Shown one piece after another: positions 6,194-14,454 of a stretch of 38,189 nucleotides of DNA. The notes beneath the pieces were generated by a model that did not search any database, was not told where the DNA came from, and worked only from the letters and a program-made list of their open reading frames with translations. Position 1 is the stretch's first letter. The number at the start of each line of letters is the position of its first letter. Where the stretch lies: assembly GCA_030527325.1 (NCBI GenBank), contig JAUNBA010000011.1:1-38189 (forward strand), given 5' to 3'. A program made the translations under genes and the position numbers. This stretch comes from Slackia sp. (GTDB taxonomy: Bacteria > Actinomycetota > Coriobacteriia > Coriobacteriales > Eggerthellaceae).

Positions 6194-7336
6194 ATGAAGA
6201 AAAGCATCAAGAGCGCGGTTGCCGTTGCGGCGTCCGCGTGCCTGATGGCGGCAATGCTGTTGTGCGGCTGCGCGCAGCAGCCCGCCGATCAGGGAGAGCA
6301 ACCCGCAGCGTCTGCCGAGCAGGAGCAGGCCGTCGATCAGGCGATCACCGACGACGCAGGACGCGAGGTCACGCTTCCGGCGGCCGAGAAGCTGGAGAAG
6401 ATCTACTACACGAGCCCTGCCGGTCAGATTTTCTGCTTCACGCTGGCGCCCGAGCTGTGCGCGGGAACCACGATGGATTTCACGGAGCAGGAGCTTGAGA
6501 ATCTGCCCGCCGAAGTTGCAGACCTGCCCAACCTCGGCACGCTTGCGGGAGGCAAGGAACTGAATCCCGAGGCCATCATGGCGGAGGGAATCCAGGTCAT
6601 TTTCTCGGTGACTACGGTCGCTCCCACCGAGAAGGATGGCTCTGATGCGAACGATCTGCAGGCGAAGACCGGCATTCCCGTGGTGGTGATCGACGGCTCG
6701 TTCGAGAAGACCGCGCATTGCTACGAGGTTTTGGGCGAGCTGCTTGGCAAGCAGGATGCGGCCGCCGAGATGGCCGACTACTGCACGAAAGTCGCCGCCG
6801 ACGTGGCCGCTGCAGTGGCGAGCGTTCCCGAGGACCAGCGTGTGAGCTTGTATTACGCCGAGGGTCCCGAGGGTCTGCAGACCGAGCCCACGTCGTCGTC
6901 CCATGCGCTGATATTCCAGCTTGCCGGCGCCGACAACGTAGCGCGCGATTTGGAGGCGGAAGGCGGCAAGGGCAAGACCCCCGTGTCGCTCGAGCAGGTT
7001 CTGGCATGGAATCCCGATGTGATCATCGCTTGGGACGCGCAGCGCTTCGGGGGCGGCGCGAGCGAGCTGATCAAGAGCGACCCGAACTGGTCCACCATCA
7101 AGGCGGTGCAGGACGGCCGCGTGTACACGATGTGCCAGACGCCGTTTTCCTGGCTTGATCGTCCGCCTGCGGTGAATCGTTTCATCGGTCTGCAGTGGCT
7201 GACGAACCTGCTGTACCCGGAGGCCTACGATATCGACATCGTGGAGACCACCAAGGAGTTCTACCGCCTGTTCTACCATCGTGATTTGACCGATGACCAG
7301 GTGAAGGAATTGCTCGGCAATAGCTATCAGGGCTAG
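6194..7336 (+). CDS. Iron-chelate/cobalamin-type ABC substrate-binding lipoprotein
   Basis: This 380-residue protein starts at ATG 6194, 4 nt after AAGGAGGAA; open frame upstream of it lacks a signal sequence. The N-terminus is a lipoprotein signal (KKS, a hydrophobic core, then LCGC), so the mature protein would be tethered to the outer face of the membrane. The body is a class III (FepB/BtuF-like) binding fold: an ITDDAGREVTLP opening strand, an NPEAIMAEGIQVIF block and NPDVIIAWD. It would deliver ligand to the divergently encoded permease/ATPase pair. The promoter region has a Fur-like box. A good terminator follows at 7362-7394, so it is probably transcribed alone. The exact ligand cannot be read from the sequence. 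Confidence 0.88.
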   Translation: MKKSIKSAVAVAASACLMAAMLLCGCAQQPADQGEQPAASAEQEQAVDQAITDDAGREVTLPAAEKLEKIYYTSPAGQIFCFTLAPELCAGTTMDFTEQELENLPAEVADLPNLGTLAGGKELNPEAIMAEGIQVIFSVTTVAPTEKDGSDANDLQAKTGIPVVVIDGSFEKTAHCYEVLGELLGKQDAAAEMADYCTKVAADVAAAVASVPEDQRVSLYYAEGPEGLQTEPTSSSHALIFQLAGADNVARDLEAEGGKGKTPVSLEQVLAWNPDVIIAWDAQRFGGGASELIKSDPNWSTIKAVQDGRVYTMCQTPFSWLDRPPAVNRFIGLQWLTNLLYPEAYDIDIVETTKEFYRLFYHRDLTDDQVKELLGNSYQG

Positions 7337-7361
7337 AGCCCGCATCATTGCCCCCCTTCGA

Positions 7362-7394
7362 GAAGGCGCCGTCTGCAGAGACGGCGCCTTCTTT
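7362..7394 (+). terminator. Terminator after the binding-protein gene
   Basis: GAAGGCGCCGTCT (7362-7374) pairs perfectly with AGACGGCGCCTTC (7379-7391) around a GCAG loop, followed by a short T-run. It begins 25 bp after the stop codon at 7336 and also separates the convergent MFS gene. Confidence 0.82.
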
Positions 7395-7416
7395 ATGGAT
7401 GGGGGACGCGCGATGC

Positions 7417-9306
7417 TTAGGCGCGGTGGCGTTCGAGATAGCTCGCCATGGAGAAACGCGCGATATCGGAGAGGTTGACCACGCCCACGATGGCGTCCTT
7501 GTCGGTCACGGGGACTTTCTTCAGGTGGTTGTTTCCGAGCACGCGGCATACCTCGCGGATGTCGGTGTGGATATCTACCGAGATGACGCCGCGATGCGCT
7601 ATCTCGAGCACGCAGGCGCCCATGATCTTCTCGGTCTTTTCCGCGAAATCATCGCTGCTTGCTTCGGTGAGCTCGATGAATGCGACGGGATCGGTGTACG
7701 TGGACCGCCGTTTCGAAAGGCAGCGCGCCAGGTCGCCATCCGACACGAATCCGACGGCTGCGCCCGTTTCGTTCACGATGGGCGCCGCGCTGATGTGCTT
7801 ATCGACGAACAGGGCGACGGCGTCGAGCACGGTGGCGGTTTCGGGCAGCGTATAGACGTCGCGTTTCATGACGCGTTCGAGCACGGTGCGGTTGATGTCG
7901 TCGGGGTCGGCCGCCGCTGCATCGCCCGGCTTGTCCTTTACCCAGGCGACGGTCATGGCGAATCCGGCGAAGCAGAGCAGCGCGCTTGCGAAGAAGGCCG
8001 CATCGACGCCGAAGATGCCGGCGTGCAGCGCGTCGGTGTTGCTGCTTGCGGCGCTTGAAGCGGCCGTCGACAGGGAAATGAGCACGGCCGTGCCGAGCGA
8101 GCCTGCCACCTGGCGCAGGGTGTTGTTGACCGAGGTTCCGTGGTTGAGCACGCGGTTGTCGAGCGCGTTCATGGCCCAGGTGGTGATGGGCATGTTCACA
8201 AGCGCGATGGCGAACATGCGCACGGTGTAAAGCCCGATGAGGAATGCAAGTCCGGTGTCGTCGCCGAGGAAGGCGAACACGAGGGTGGAAGCGGCGAGCA
8301 GGCCCATGCCGACCAGGCTCAGCGTTCGCGGCCCGTGGCGGTCGAATAGGCGCCCCGCAATGGGGCCCATGATGCCCATGAGGATAGCGCCGGGCATGAG
8401 GACGAGGCCCGATACCGTGGCGGAGTATCCCAGGTAGGATTGGAGATAGATGGGCATGAGGATGCCCGCTGCGAGCAGGGAGCCCTGCACCAGCATGGCG
8501 ATGACCGTGCCTACGAGGAATTTGCGGTTCTTCAGCACGCGCACGTCGAGCATGGGGCGCTCCAGGCGCAGCTGGCGGCGGAAGAAGAACACGAGGACGA
8601 CGATGCCGACGAGCGTTGCCGCGCCGTCGAGCGGATTGAGGCCGAACGACCCTATGCTTGACAGTCCGTAGAGCAGCGATCCGAATCCGATGCTCGATTG
8701 AACGAGCGAGACCTTGTCGAGCGTGACGTCGGCGGATTCCTTGGGGGAGCGCTCGAGTGCGAACAGGCTTGCTATGGTAATGGCCAGCGCCAATACGACG
8801 ATGGCCCAGAACAGTACATGCCATCCGTAGGCGTCGATGACGAAGCCGGCCGCGCTCGGGCCGAAGGCGGGCGCGAAGGCGATCACGATGCCGAACAGGC
8901 CGCTTGCGAAACCGCGCTTATCGGGCGGGAACGTGAGCATGATGACGGTCATCACCATGGGCATGAGGATGCCGGCGCCTGCGGCTTGCAGAAGGCGCCC
9001 GATCAGCAGGATGGCGAAATCGGGACCCCATCCTGCAAGCGCGCTGCCCGCTGCGAAGACGAGCATGGAAGCCACGAACAGCCCGCGCGTCGAATAGCGA
9101 TCGGTCAGATAGGCGGTGACGGGGATCATGATGGCGTTGACCAGGGTGAATCCGGTGGTCAGCCATTGGGCCGTGGCGGCGTCGACCGCCATTTCGGCCA
9201 TGATCGATGGCAACGCAGGCGTGACCAGGGTCTGGTTCAGCACGGTGATGAACGTGCCTGCTATCAGGATGGCGAGCATCGCCACCTGTTTGCGCGTCAG
9301 CTTCAT
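7417..9306 (-). CDS. DHA2/EmrB-type MFS transporter fused to a tandem CBS pair
   Basis: This 629-residue protein starts at ATG 9306 behind AAAGGA at 6-7 nt spacing; an ATG six codons earlier lacks such a site. Residues 1 to about 475 form a drug:proton antiporter-2 domain with about 14 membrane helices. Visible motifs are LNQTLVTPALPSI, QWLTTGFTLVNA, the motif-A region LTDRYSTRGL, and GRLLQAAGAGILMP followed by AFGPSAAG. The last 150 residues are soluble and contain two CBS repeats (ISAAPIVNETGAAVGFVSDGD and HLKKVPVTDKDAIVGVVNLSD regions). CBS pairs bind adenine nucleotides or other ligands, so transport may be gated by nucleotide or energy state. Fusion of this domain to a DHA2 exporter is uncommon. 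The gene stands alone and faces tadA. Confidence 0.9.
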   Translation of the reverse strand: MKLTRKQVAMLAILIAGTFITVLNQTLVTPALPSIMAEMAVDAATAQWLTTGFTLVNAIMIPVTAYLTDRYSTRGLFVASMLVFAAGSALAGWGPDFAILLIGRLLQAAGAGILMPMVMTVIMLTFPPDKRGFASGLFGIVIAFAPAFGPSAAGFVIDAYGWHVLFWAIVVLALAITIASLFALERSPKESADVTLDKVSLVQSSIGFGSLLYGLSSIGSFGLNPLDGAATLVGIVVLVFFFRRQLRLERPMLDVRVLKNRKFLVGTVIAMLVQGSLLAAGILMPIYLQSYLGYSATVSGLVLMPGAILMGIMGPIAGRLFDRHGPRTLSLVGMGLLAASTLVFAFLGDDTGLAFLIGLYTVRMFAIALVNMPITTWAMNALDNRVLNHGTSVNNTLRQVAGSLGTAVLISLSTAASSAASSNTDALHAGIFGVDAAFFASALLCFAGFAMTVAWVKDKPGDAAAADPDDINRTVLERVMKRDVYTLPETATVLDAVALFVDKHISAAPIVNETGAAVGFVSDGDLARCLSKRRSTYTDPVAFIELTEASSDDFAEKTEKIMGACVLEIAHRGVISVDIHTDIREVCRVLGNNHLKKVPVTDKDAIVGVVNLSDIARFSMASYLERHRA

Positions 9307-9408
9307 AGGCGTTCCTTTCGGCATCGCGCGCGGCGGGCCGAAAGACGTATGCGGGCGCGATTCGATCGATGGGGAGGGGTGGACGGGGCCGATGGAGGCC
9401 CCTGTTCG

Positions 9409-9414
9409 AGTATA
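9409..9414 (-). promoter_or_regulatory. Candidate -10 for the MFS-CBS gene
   Basis: The minus strand reads TATACT about 100 bp upstream of the start, the same hexamer seen before purE, nhaC and dgt in this window. No good -35 is visible. A small inverted repeat, GGGGCC/GGCCCC (9385-9402), lies between it and the gene and could be an operator. Confidence 0.35.
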
Positions 9415-9556
9415 CGTGCCGAGTGCCGCTGAATAGTTAAGCTGCTACATATCTTCATGTTCGCATCACGCGCTCGCTACGGATTCGCATCGCCGGCGGC
9501 GTCGTGTCGATGTCGTGCCGCTCGCGCCTGCGTCGAGGCGGTGCTTTGCGGTCTTT

Positions 9557-9562
9557 TATAAT
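9557..9562 (+). promoter_or_regulatory. -10 element of the tadA-ispE transcript
   Basis: A consensus TATAAT lies 31 bp before the chosen tadA start, placing transcription initiation near 9569. This argues against the longer tadA reading frame that begins at 9515. No clear -35 is visible. Confidence 0.55.
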
Positions 9563-9592
9563 GAAAGGCGATGCGTGAGAAAGGCGGCGGAT

Positions 9593-10177
9593 ATGGCGAA
9601 GGCGCGCGGTGCGGCGTCGCAGCGGTACGGCGGGGCGATGGACCATCTCGATCCGCCGTTGTTCGTGGAGATGCTTCCCAACGGATTCGCGCCGGGGGCG
9701 GACGAGCGCATGGCCCGCGATGAGCTGTTCATGCGCATGGCGCTCGATCAGGCGCGCGAGGCGGCGAAAGCGGGCGAGGTTCCGATCGGCGCGGTGGTGG
9801 TGTTTCAGGACGAGGTCATCGCCCAGGCGCGCAATCATCGCGAAGCGGACGGCGATCCTTCGGCGCATGCGGAATTCAGCGCCGTCGTGCAGGCGTCGCG
9901 CGAGCTCGAACGCTGGCGTTTGCCCGATTGCACGGTGTATGTGACGTTGGAGCCGTGCATCATGTGCGCCGGGCTGATGCACCAGGCGCGCATCGGGCGC
10001 TGCGTATACGGCGCCGCCGATGCCAAGGCGGGCGCGCTCGGGTCTCTTTACAGGATTCATGACGATGCGCGCTTGAACCATCGGTTCGCTGTGCGCGCGG
10101 GCGTCCTCGAGCAAGAATGCACGGCGGTGCTTCGCTCGTTTTTCGAGCAACGCCGTCTTGACGATAGGAGTGAATGA
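9593..10177 (+). CDS. tadA: tRNA-specific adenosine deaminase
   Basis: TadA deaminates A34 to inosine in tRNA-Arg(ACG), which is essential for decoding CGN codons. The protein has 194 residues from ATG 9593, with AGAAAGG 8 nt upstream and TATAAT just before that. The zinc-dependent cytidine/adenosine deaminase core is clear: the proton-shuttle block SAHAEFSAV (His92, Glu94) and PCIMC (Cys122, Cys125) supply the metal ligands. A first stretch of about 40 residues before ARDELFMRMAL is an extension not usual for TadA (commonly about 150-170 residues), so translation might instead begin further in. It overlaps ispE by 4 bp (ATGA), which suggests translational coupling. Confidence 0.92.
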   Translation: MAKARGAASQRYGGAMDHLDPPLFVEMLPNGFAPGADERMARDELFMRMALDQAREAAKAGEVPIGAVVVFQDEVIAQARNHREADGDPSAHAEFSAVVQASRELERWRLPDCTVYVTLEPCIMCAGLMHQARIGRCVYGAADAKAGALGSLYRIHDDARLNHRFAVRAGVLEQECTAVLRSFFEQRRLDDRSE

Positions 10178-11166
10178 AGATGAGTGCCGTGTTGACGGTG
10201 TTTTCGCCGGCGAAAGTGAACTTGCATTTGGCCATAGGGCCTCGCAGAACGGACGGTTACCATGAGGCGTGCTCGGTTATGCATGCGTTGACCTTGCACG
10301 ATACGGTGACGGTGCGTTATGAACAGGATGCGCGCGGGTGCGATTCGAGCATCGAAGTGCGCTGCGCGACGCACGGCGGCGTCGCCCCGTTGGATATCCC
10401 TGCCGAGGACAACATCGCGTTCAAGGCGATCGATCGCCTGCTGGATGCGTACGGCTTGCATGCCGGCGGCCATCGCTTCGTCGTGCATATCGACAAGCAT
10501 ATTCCGCATGCGGCCGGCTTGGGCGGGGGCTCGTCGAATGCGGCGGCGGCGCTCGCAGCGGCGTGTCGCATTCTGAACATCGATGCGAATGACGACCGGG
10601 TGGCGCAGGTGGCGCGCTCGCTCGGCGCCGACGTGCCGTTTTTCCTGCGCGGGGGATGTGCGGTCTTGGGCGACCGCGGAGACGTGTTCGAGCGCGCTCT
10701 TGGGCCCATGAAGGCGCCTGTCGTTTTGGTCCGTCCCGAAGAGGGCGTTTCGACCGCGGCCGCATATGCCGCTTTCGACGCCGATCCGACCTATGCGACC
10801 GAAGAGGACGAGCAGCGGCTCGCCGCCGTCGATTCTGCTTGCGACGTGCCGTTTTTCAATAATCTTGCGGCGGCTTCCGAGCGAATCGTTCCCGAGCTCG
10901 CCACGGTTCGTTCGTGGCTTGGCGAACAGCCTGGCGTGGCGCGCGACGAGCGCACCGGCGCCGCGCGCGTGCTGCTTTCGGGAAGCGGTTCGGCGACGAT
11001 GTGCGTGTGCGAATCCATGGATGCGGCGTATGCCATTGTGGCTGCCGCGAAGCGCCAGGGCTGGTGGGCGCGCAGCTGTTCGTTTTCCTCGGCGGGCGCG
11101 CGCATCATCGAGCGTGCGAGGGGCGGCGTGCGCACGAATGTCGGTGCCGTGCATAAAAGCTGGTAG
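10174..11166 (+). CDS. ispE: 4-diphosphocytidyl-2-C-methyl-D-erythritol kinase
   Basis: IspE phosphorylates CDP-methylerythritol with ATP in the MEP isoprenoid pathway. The 330-residue protein has the GHMP-kinase layout: an opening FSPAKVNLHLAIGPRRTDGYH, the ATP-binding glycine loop PHAAGLGGGSSNAAAAL, and a late VLLSGSGSATMC motif. The ATG overlaps the tadA stop (ATGA), and GGAG in the end of tadA acts as ribosome-binding site. Length is slightly above the usual 280-310 residues owing to acidic inserts around residues 205-220. No other MEP gene is in the window. Confidence 0.95.
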   Translation: MKMSAVLTVFSPAKVNLHLAIGPRRTDGYHEACSVMHALTLHDTVTVRYEQDARGCDSSIEVRCATHGGVAPLDIPAEDNIAFKAIDRLLDAYGLHAGGHRFVVHIDKHIPHAAGLGGGSSNAAAALAAACRILNIDANDDRVAQVARSLGADVPFFLRGGCAVLGDRGDVFERALGPMKAPVVLVRPEEGVSTAAAYAAFDADPTYATEEDEQRLAAVDSACDVPFFNNLAAASERIVPELATVRSWLGEQPGVARDERTGAARVLLSGSGSATMCVCESMDAAYAIVAAAKRQGWWARSCSFSSAGARIIERARGGVRTNVGAVHKSW

Positions 11167-11346
11167 GCGCCGCATGCGCTGCGCTGTGCGTCGGCGATTC
11201 GTTTCGGGACGATTCGCTTCGTGTATGCCGGTGGCGGATCGCGCGGCGCCGTCGCCCGTCGTGCGGGCGCGCGACAGGCGCGCGTGTGGTTCGATTGCGG
11301 CAGAGCGCTTCATGAGCGTTCGTGTTCGACGAGAAGGGAAGCTGTC

Positions 11347-11895
11347 ATGACGGGTTTGATCGTCGCCGCCGTGGCCGCATGCGCGGTCGTGGCGCTCATC
11401 GTGTTGTACAACAACATGGTCAAGTTGCGTAACAAGGTTGATAATGCCTGGTCGCAGGTTGATGTGCAGATGCAGCGCCGTTTTGACTTGATTCCCAATA
11501 TGGTGGAGACGGCGAAAGGCTATGCCGCCCATGAGTCGAAGACCCTCGAAGGCGTGACGGCGGCGCGTTCGGCATTCACGACGGCGACGGACGCGCGCGG
11601 CAAGATGGCGGCCGATACGGCGTTAACGGGTGCCTTGCGGGGGCTGTTCGCGGTCTCCGAGGCCTATCCCGAATTGAAGGCCGACGAGAATTTCAGGCAG
11701 CTATCCGCCGAACTGTCGGACACCGAAGACAAGATAAGCTACATGCGACAGAGCTACAACGATACCGTGATGAAGTACAACACGGCCATTCAGACGTTTC
11801 CTGCCGTGTTGTTTGCGAAAATGTTCGGATTCGAGGAACGTGAAAGCTTCGATGCGGTAGCTGCAGCGTCGGATGCTCCGCGCGTGAGCTTTTAG
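11347..11895 (+). CDS. lemA: LemA family protein
   Basis: This 182-residue protein starts at ATG 11347 with AAGGGAAG upstream; earlier in-frame codons lack a site. One N-terminal membrane helix (about residues 3-22) is followed by the LemA helical-bundle signature: YNNMVKLRNKVDNAWSQVDV, then the RRFDLIPNMVETAKGYAAHE block, and AELSDTEDKISYMRQSYND. LemA proteins are membrane-anchored with the helical domain outside. They are commonly encoded next to DUF2207/TPM-type membrane proteins, as here (DUF2207 at 12141), although a tRNA on the opposite strand lies between. The biochemical role is unknown. A 180-bp gap from ispE with no obvious terminator leaves open whether lemA has its own promoter. 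Confidence 0.92.
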   Translation: MTGLIVAAVAACAVVALIVLYNNMVKLRNKVDNAWSQVDVQMQRRFDLIPNMVETAKGYAAHESKTLEGVTAARSAFTTATDARGKMAADTALTGALRGLFAVSEAYPELKADENFRQLSAELSDTEDKISYMRQSYNDTVMKYNTAIQTFPAVLFAKMFGFEERESFDAVAAASDAPRVSF

Positions 11896-11950
11896 CGTGC
11901 GATCGCCGCGCATGCGGTCGGCGTTGGAGGGTCGGCGGACGCCGCATTCG

Positions 11951-11982
11951 AAAACGAAAACAGCCCCGCGATGCGGGGCTGT
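11951..11982 (-). terminator. Terminator of the tRNA-Ser gene
   Basis: ACAGCCCCGC and GCGGGGCTGT (11960-11982) form a 10-bp stem. On the minus strand it is followed by TTTTCGTTTT (11951-11960), starting 11 bp beyond the tRNA 3' end. It also ends the region between lemA and the tRNA. Confidence 0.8.
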
Positions 11983-11993
11983 GACGGTTCATC

Positions 11994-12084
11994 TGGCGGA
12001 GAGCTGGGGATTCGAACCCCAGATACCCTTTTGGGGTATACTCACTTAGCAGGCGAGCACCTTCGGCCTCTCGGTCAGCTCTCC
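11994..12084 (-). tRNA. tRNA-Ser (anticodon GCU)
   Basis: The minus strand folds as a class II tRNA. The acceptor stem is GGAGAGC/GCTCTCC. The anticodon arm is CTCGC-CTGCTAA-GTGAG with anticodon GCT (decodes AGC/AGU). There is a long variable arm (TATACCC...GGGTAT) typical of serine, a T-arm CTGGGG-TTCGAAT-CCCCAG, and an encoded CCA at 11994-11996. A terminator follows. Confidence 0.96.
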
Positions 12085-12140
12085 GTAAAAGATGCAGAGT
12101 GCATGATATCGTTACTTATGGATAAAAGCAAGGAGCCTCG

Positions 12141-14324
12141 ATGGGGTCGACTACGACAAATCCACAACGTATGCACGCCGACGCCGGCCGACCGCGCACG
12201 CCGCGTCCGTCGCGTCCGGTGAAAACCGCTATTTCACAAGGGAAAACGATGCGAATCGACGAATGCCGCGCTTGCGTTTCGCCTTCGGGTCCGCAGGCGT
12301 TTTTTTCGTATGCGGCGAAGGCGTTCGTGCTCGTTGCGGCGGCGATATGCCTCGCATGCGTGCTCATGCCGTCTGCGGCGTTCGCGAAAAGCTACACATG
12401 CCCGAGCGTCGAGATGGATGCCGCAGTGAATGCGGACGGCTCGTTGAGCGTGACGGAGAAGCGCACGTTCGTTTTCGACGGGTCGTATTCGGCGGTGTGG
12501 TGGACCTTCGATGCGCTGCCTTCCGAGGAAAGCGCGATCTCCATCGCTTCCGTCGAGGTGAGTTCCGTCTCCGATACCGCATCGGCCGCTCCTGCGCCCG
12601 ATCGGGAAGGATCCGCCGCGCCCGCTGCGGCTGCGGGCGAAGTCGCAGCGGGTTCCGCCGCGCTTCCCGAGGTCGATTTTCAGCGTGCCTGGCGCGATGC
12701 GGGAGGGCCTGCCGACCCCGCCTTCTCCTTGGACGCCGATCGCAAGACCGCATACGTGTTCTACCCCTTCGAAGACGGTCGGTTCGAGGTGACGCTGACG
12801 TATGCCATCTCGAATTTCGTGCAGGTTTACGACGACGTGGCCGAAGTGTATTGGCAATACGTCGGCCATGGTTGGAGCGTCGACAGCGACCGTGTGGTGG
12901 CGACGTTGCATCTGCCCGTCGCCGCAGGTGCCGATGCGACGGCAGGAAGCGCTGTGCGCGCCTGGGGGCATGGGCCGCTCGACGGCGCGCTCTCCCTGGA
13001 TAATGCGGGCACGATTTCCGCGACCGTTCCTACCGTGCGCGCGGGCGGCTATGCGGAAGTGCACGCGGTCTTCCCCCGTTCGTGGATTTCCGAACTTGCG
13101 CCGAATGCGCCTGTCGTGCATACGGGCGACAGGCTCGAGTCGGTGCTCGATGACGAGGGGCGCATGGCGAAGCGCGCCGACGCCGAGCGTATCAAGTCAT
13201 TGGCGCTGATCGCGGGTTGCCTGCTCGTATCGGTGGCCGTCATCGTGTGGGCGCTCGTCGTGTTTTTCCGCTACGGCAAAGAGCACAAGCCCTCCTTTAA
13301 CGACGAATACTGGCGCGATGTCCCCGAGAAGGGCGTGCATCCTGCCGTGATTGCACGCCTGTGGCGTTGGGACGCCGAAAGCCCGCATGATTTCACGGCC
13401 ACGTTGATGCATCTGTCGGCCATCGGGGCGGTGCGCCTCGATGCGGGAAGCTACGAGCGCGAGGGGCGGCGCGGCATCGAGAGCGTCAACGATTATTACG
13501 TGACGCGCCTTTCCGGATGGCAGGACAAGGTGCAGGGCAGCCCCGTCGACGAGCGAGCCATGGCGTTGCTTTTCGATACGGTCGCTCCCGGCAGCGACAG
13601 CGTGTGGTTCGGGTCCGTCAAGCACTTCGCCGAACAGGATCCCGAGGCGTTTTCCGCCGCCATGCAGGCGTGGCAGGGCGTTTTGTCGGCGGAGACGAAT
13701 CGGTACGACTTCTTCGAGGCGAAGGGGAAGCGCTACCAGGGCACTATGATCGTCATGGCGGTGTTGGGCCTGGTGGCAGGCGTGGTCGGTGCGTTCGCTT
13801 TCGATACGTTCGTGCCGCTTATCACGGCGGTGCCCGCCATTGTCGCGCTGTTCGTGATCAGCGGCGTGATGGCGCGTCGCAGCAAGCACGCGGTCGAGTT
13901 GTTCGCGAAATGCGTCGCGCTCCGGCGCTGGCTGAAGGATTTCAGCGCGTTGGACGAGCGTCTGCCCACCGATGTGAAGGTCTGGGGCGAGATGATGGTT
14001 TACGCCTATGTGCTGGGCGTTGCCGACGAGGCCATCAAAGCGCTGCGTTCGCGCATGCCCGATGTGCTCGAGAGTCCCGATTTCGCGCCCGTGTACTATT
14101 GGCTGATGCCGCATTATTACAACATGGGCGTGGCCGCGTCGGCCATGGAAAGCCCGCTCGAGGCCTTTTCCGCCATGCAGGCCGACACCGCCGAGACGGT
14201 GCGCGCCGCCTTGAGCGCCGCATCGGGGTCGTTTTCCGACGCAGGCGGCGCGGGCGGCGGCTTTTCCGGAGGAGCGGGTTTTTCAGGCGGAGGATTCGGG
14301 GGCACGGGAGGCGGGGCCCGATAG
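12141..14324 (+). CDS. DUF2207 domain membrane protein
   Basis: This protein has 727 residues if started at ATG 12141 (AAGGAG, 5 nt). An internal ATG at 12249 (AAGGGA, 5 nt) is the alternative. The 36 codons between them use several rare codons (ACA, CCA, CAA, CGA, TCA), so the shorter form is possible. A signal sequence ending near SAAFA precedes a large extracytoplasmic DUF2207 domain (VTEKRTFVFDGSY and VYWQYVGHGW regions). Then come a membrane helix (LALIAGCLLVSVAVIVWALV), a cytoplasmic part and a helix pair near residues 535-580. The tail is a Gly/Ser-rich run (GGGFSGGAGFSGGGFGG), a hallmark shared with TPM-type proteins. DUF2207 proteins co-occur with LemA, consistent with lemA upstream. 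The function is unknown. Confidence 0.85.
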   Translation: MGSTTTNPQRMHADAGRPRTPRPSRPVKTAISQGKTMRIDECRACVSPSGPQAFFSYAAKAFVLVAAAICLACVLMPSAAFAKSYTCPSVEMDAAVNADGSLSVTEKRTFVFDGSYSAVWWTFDALPSEESAISIASVEVSSVSDTASAAPAPDREGSAAPAAAAGEVAAGSAALPEVDFQRAWRDAGGPADPAFSLDADRKTAYVFYPFEDGRFEVTLTYAISNFVQVYDDVAEVYWQYVGHGWSVDSDRVVATLHLPVAAGADATAGSAVRAWGHGPLDGALSLDNAGTISATVPTVRAGGYAEVHAVFPRSWISELAPNAPVVHTGDRLESVLDDEGRMAKRADAERIKSLALIAGCLLVSVAVIVWALVVFFRYGKEHKPSFNDEYWRDVPEKGVHPAVIARLWRWDAESPHDFTATLMHLSAIGAVRLDAGSYEREGRRGIESVNDYYVTRLSGWQDKVQGSPVDERAMALLFDTVAPGSDSVWFGSVKHFAEQDPEAFSAAMQAWQGVLSAETNRYDFFEAKGKRYQGTMIVMAVLGLVAGVVGAFAFDTFVPLITAVPAIVALFVISGVMARRSKHAVELFAKCVALRRWLKDFSALDERLPTDVKVWGEMMVYAYVLGVADEAIKALRSRMPDVLESPDFAPVYYWLMPHYYNMGVAASAMESPLEAFSAMQADTAETVRAALSAASGSFSDAGGAGGGFSGGAGFSGGGFGGTGGGAR

Positions 14325-14392
14325 CCTCATCGGCCGCTCGTGGGCGTTTTCCGTGCTTGTCCGCGTCGTTTTCGCAAGTTGGTTCAGATGCG

Positions 14393-14398
14393 TATACT
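14393..14398 (+). promoter_or_regulatory. Candidate -10 of purE
   Basis: TATACT lies 57 bp before the purE start in the context GCGTATACTTTGC, which is nearly repeated before the nhaC-type gene (GGTATACTTTGCC). A small stem, GGCGGC-GCGT-GCCGCC (14413-14428), follows in the leader. Confidence 0.45.
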
Positions 14399-14454
14399 TT
14401 GCTTGAAACGAAGGCGGCGCGTGCCGCCGTGAACGACGATGCAAGGAGGACGCG

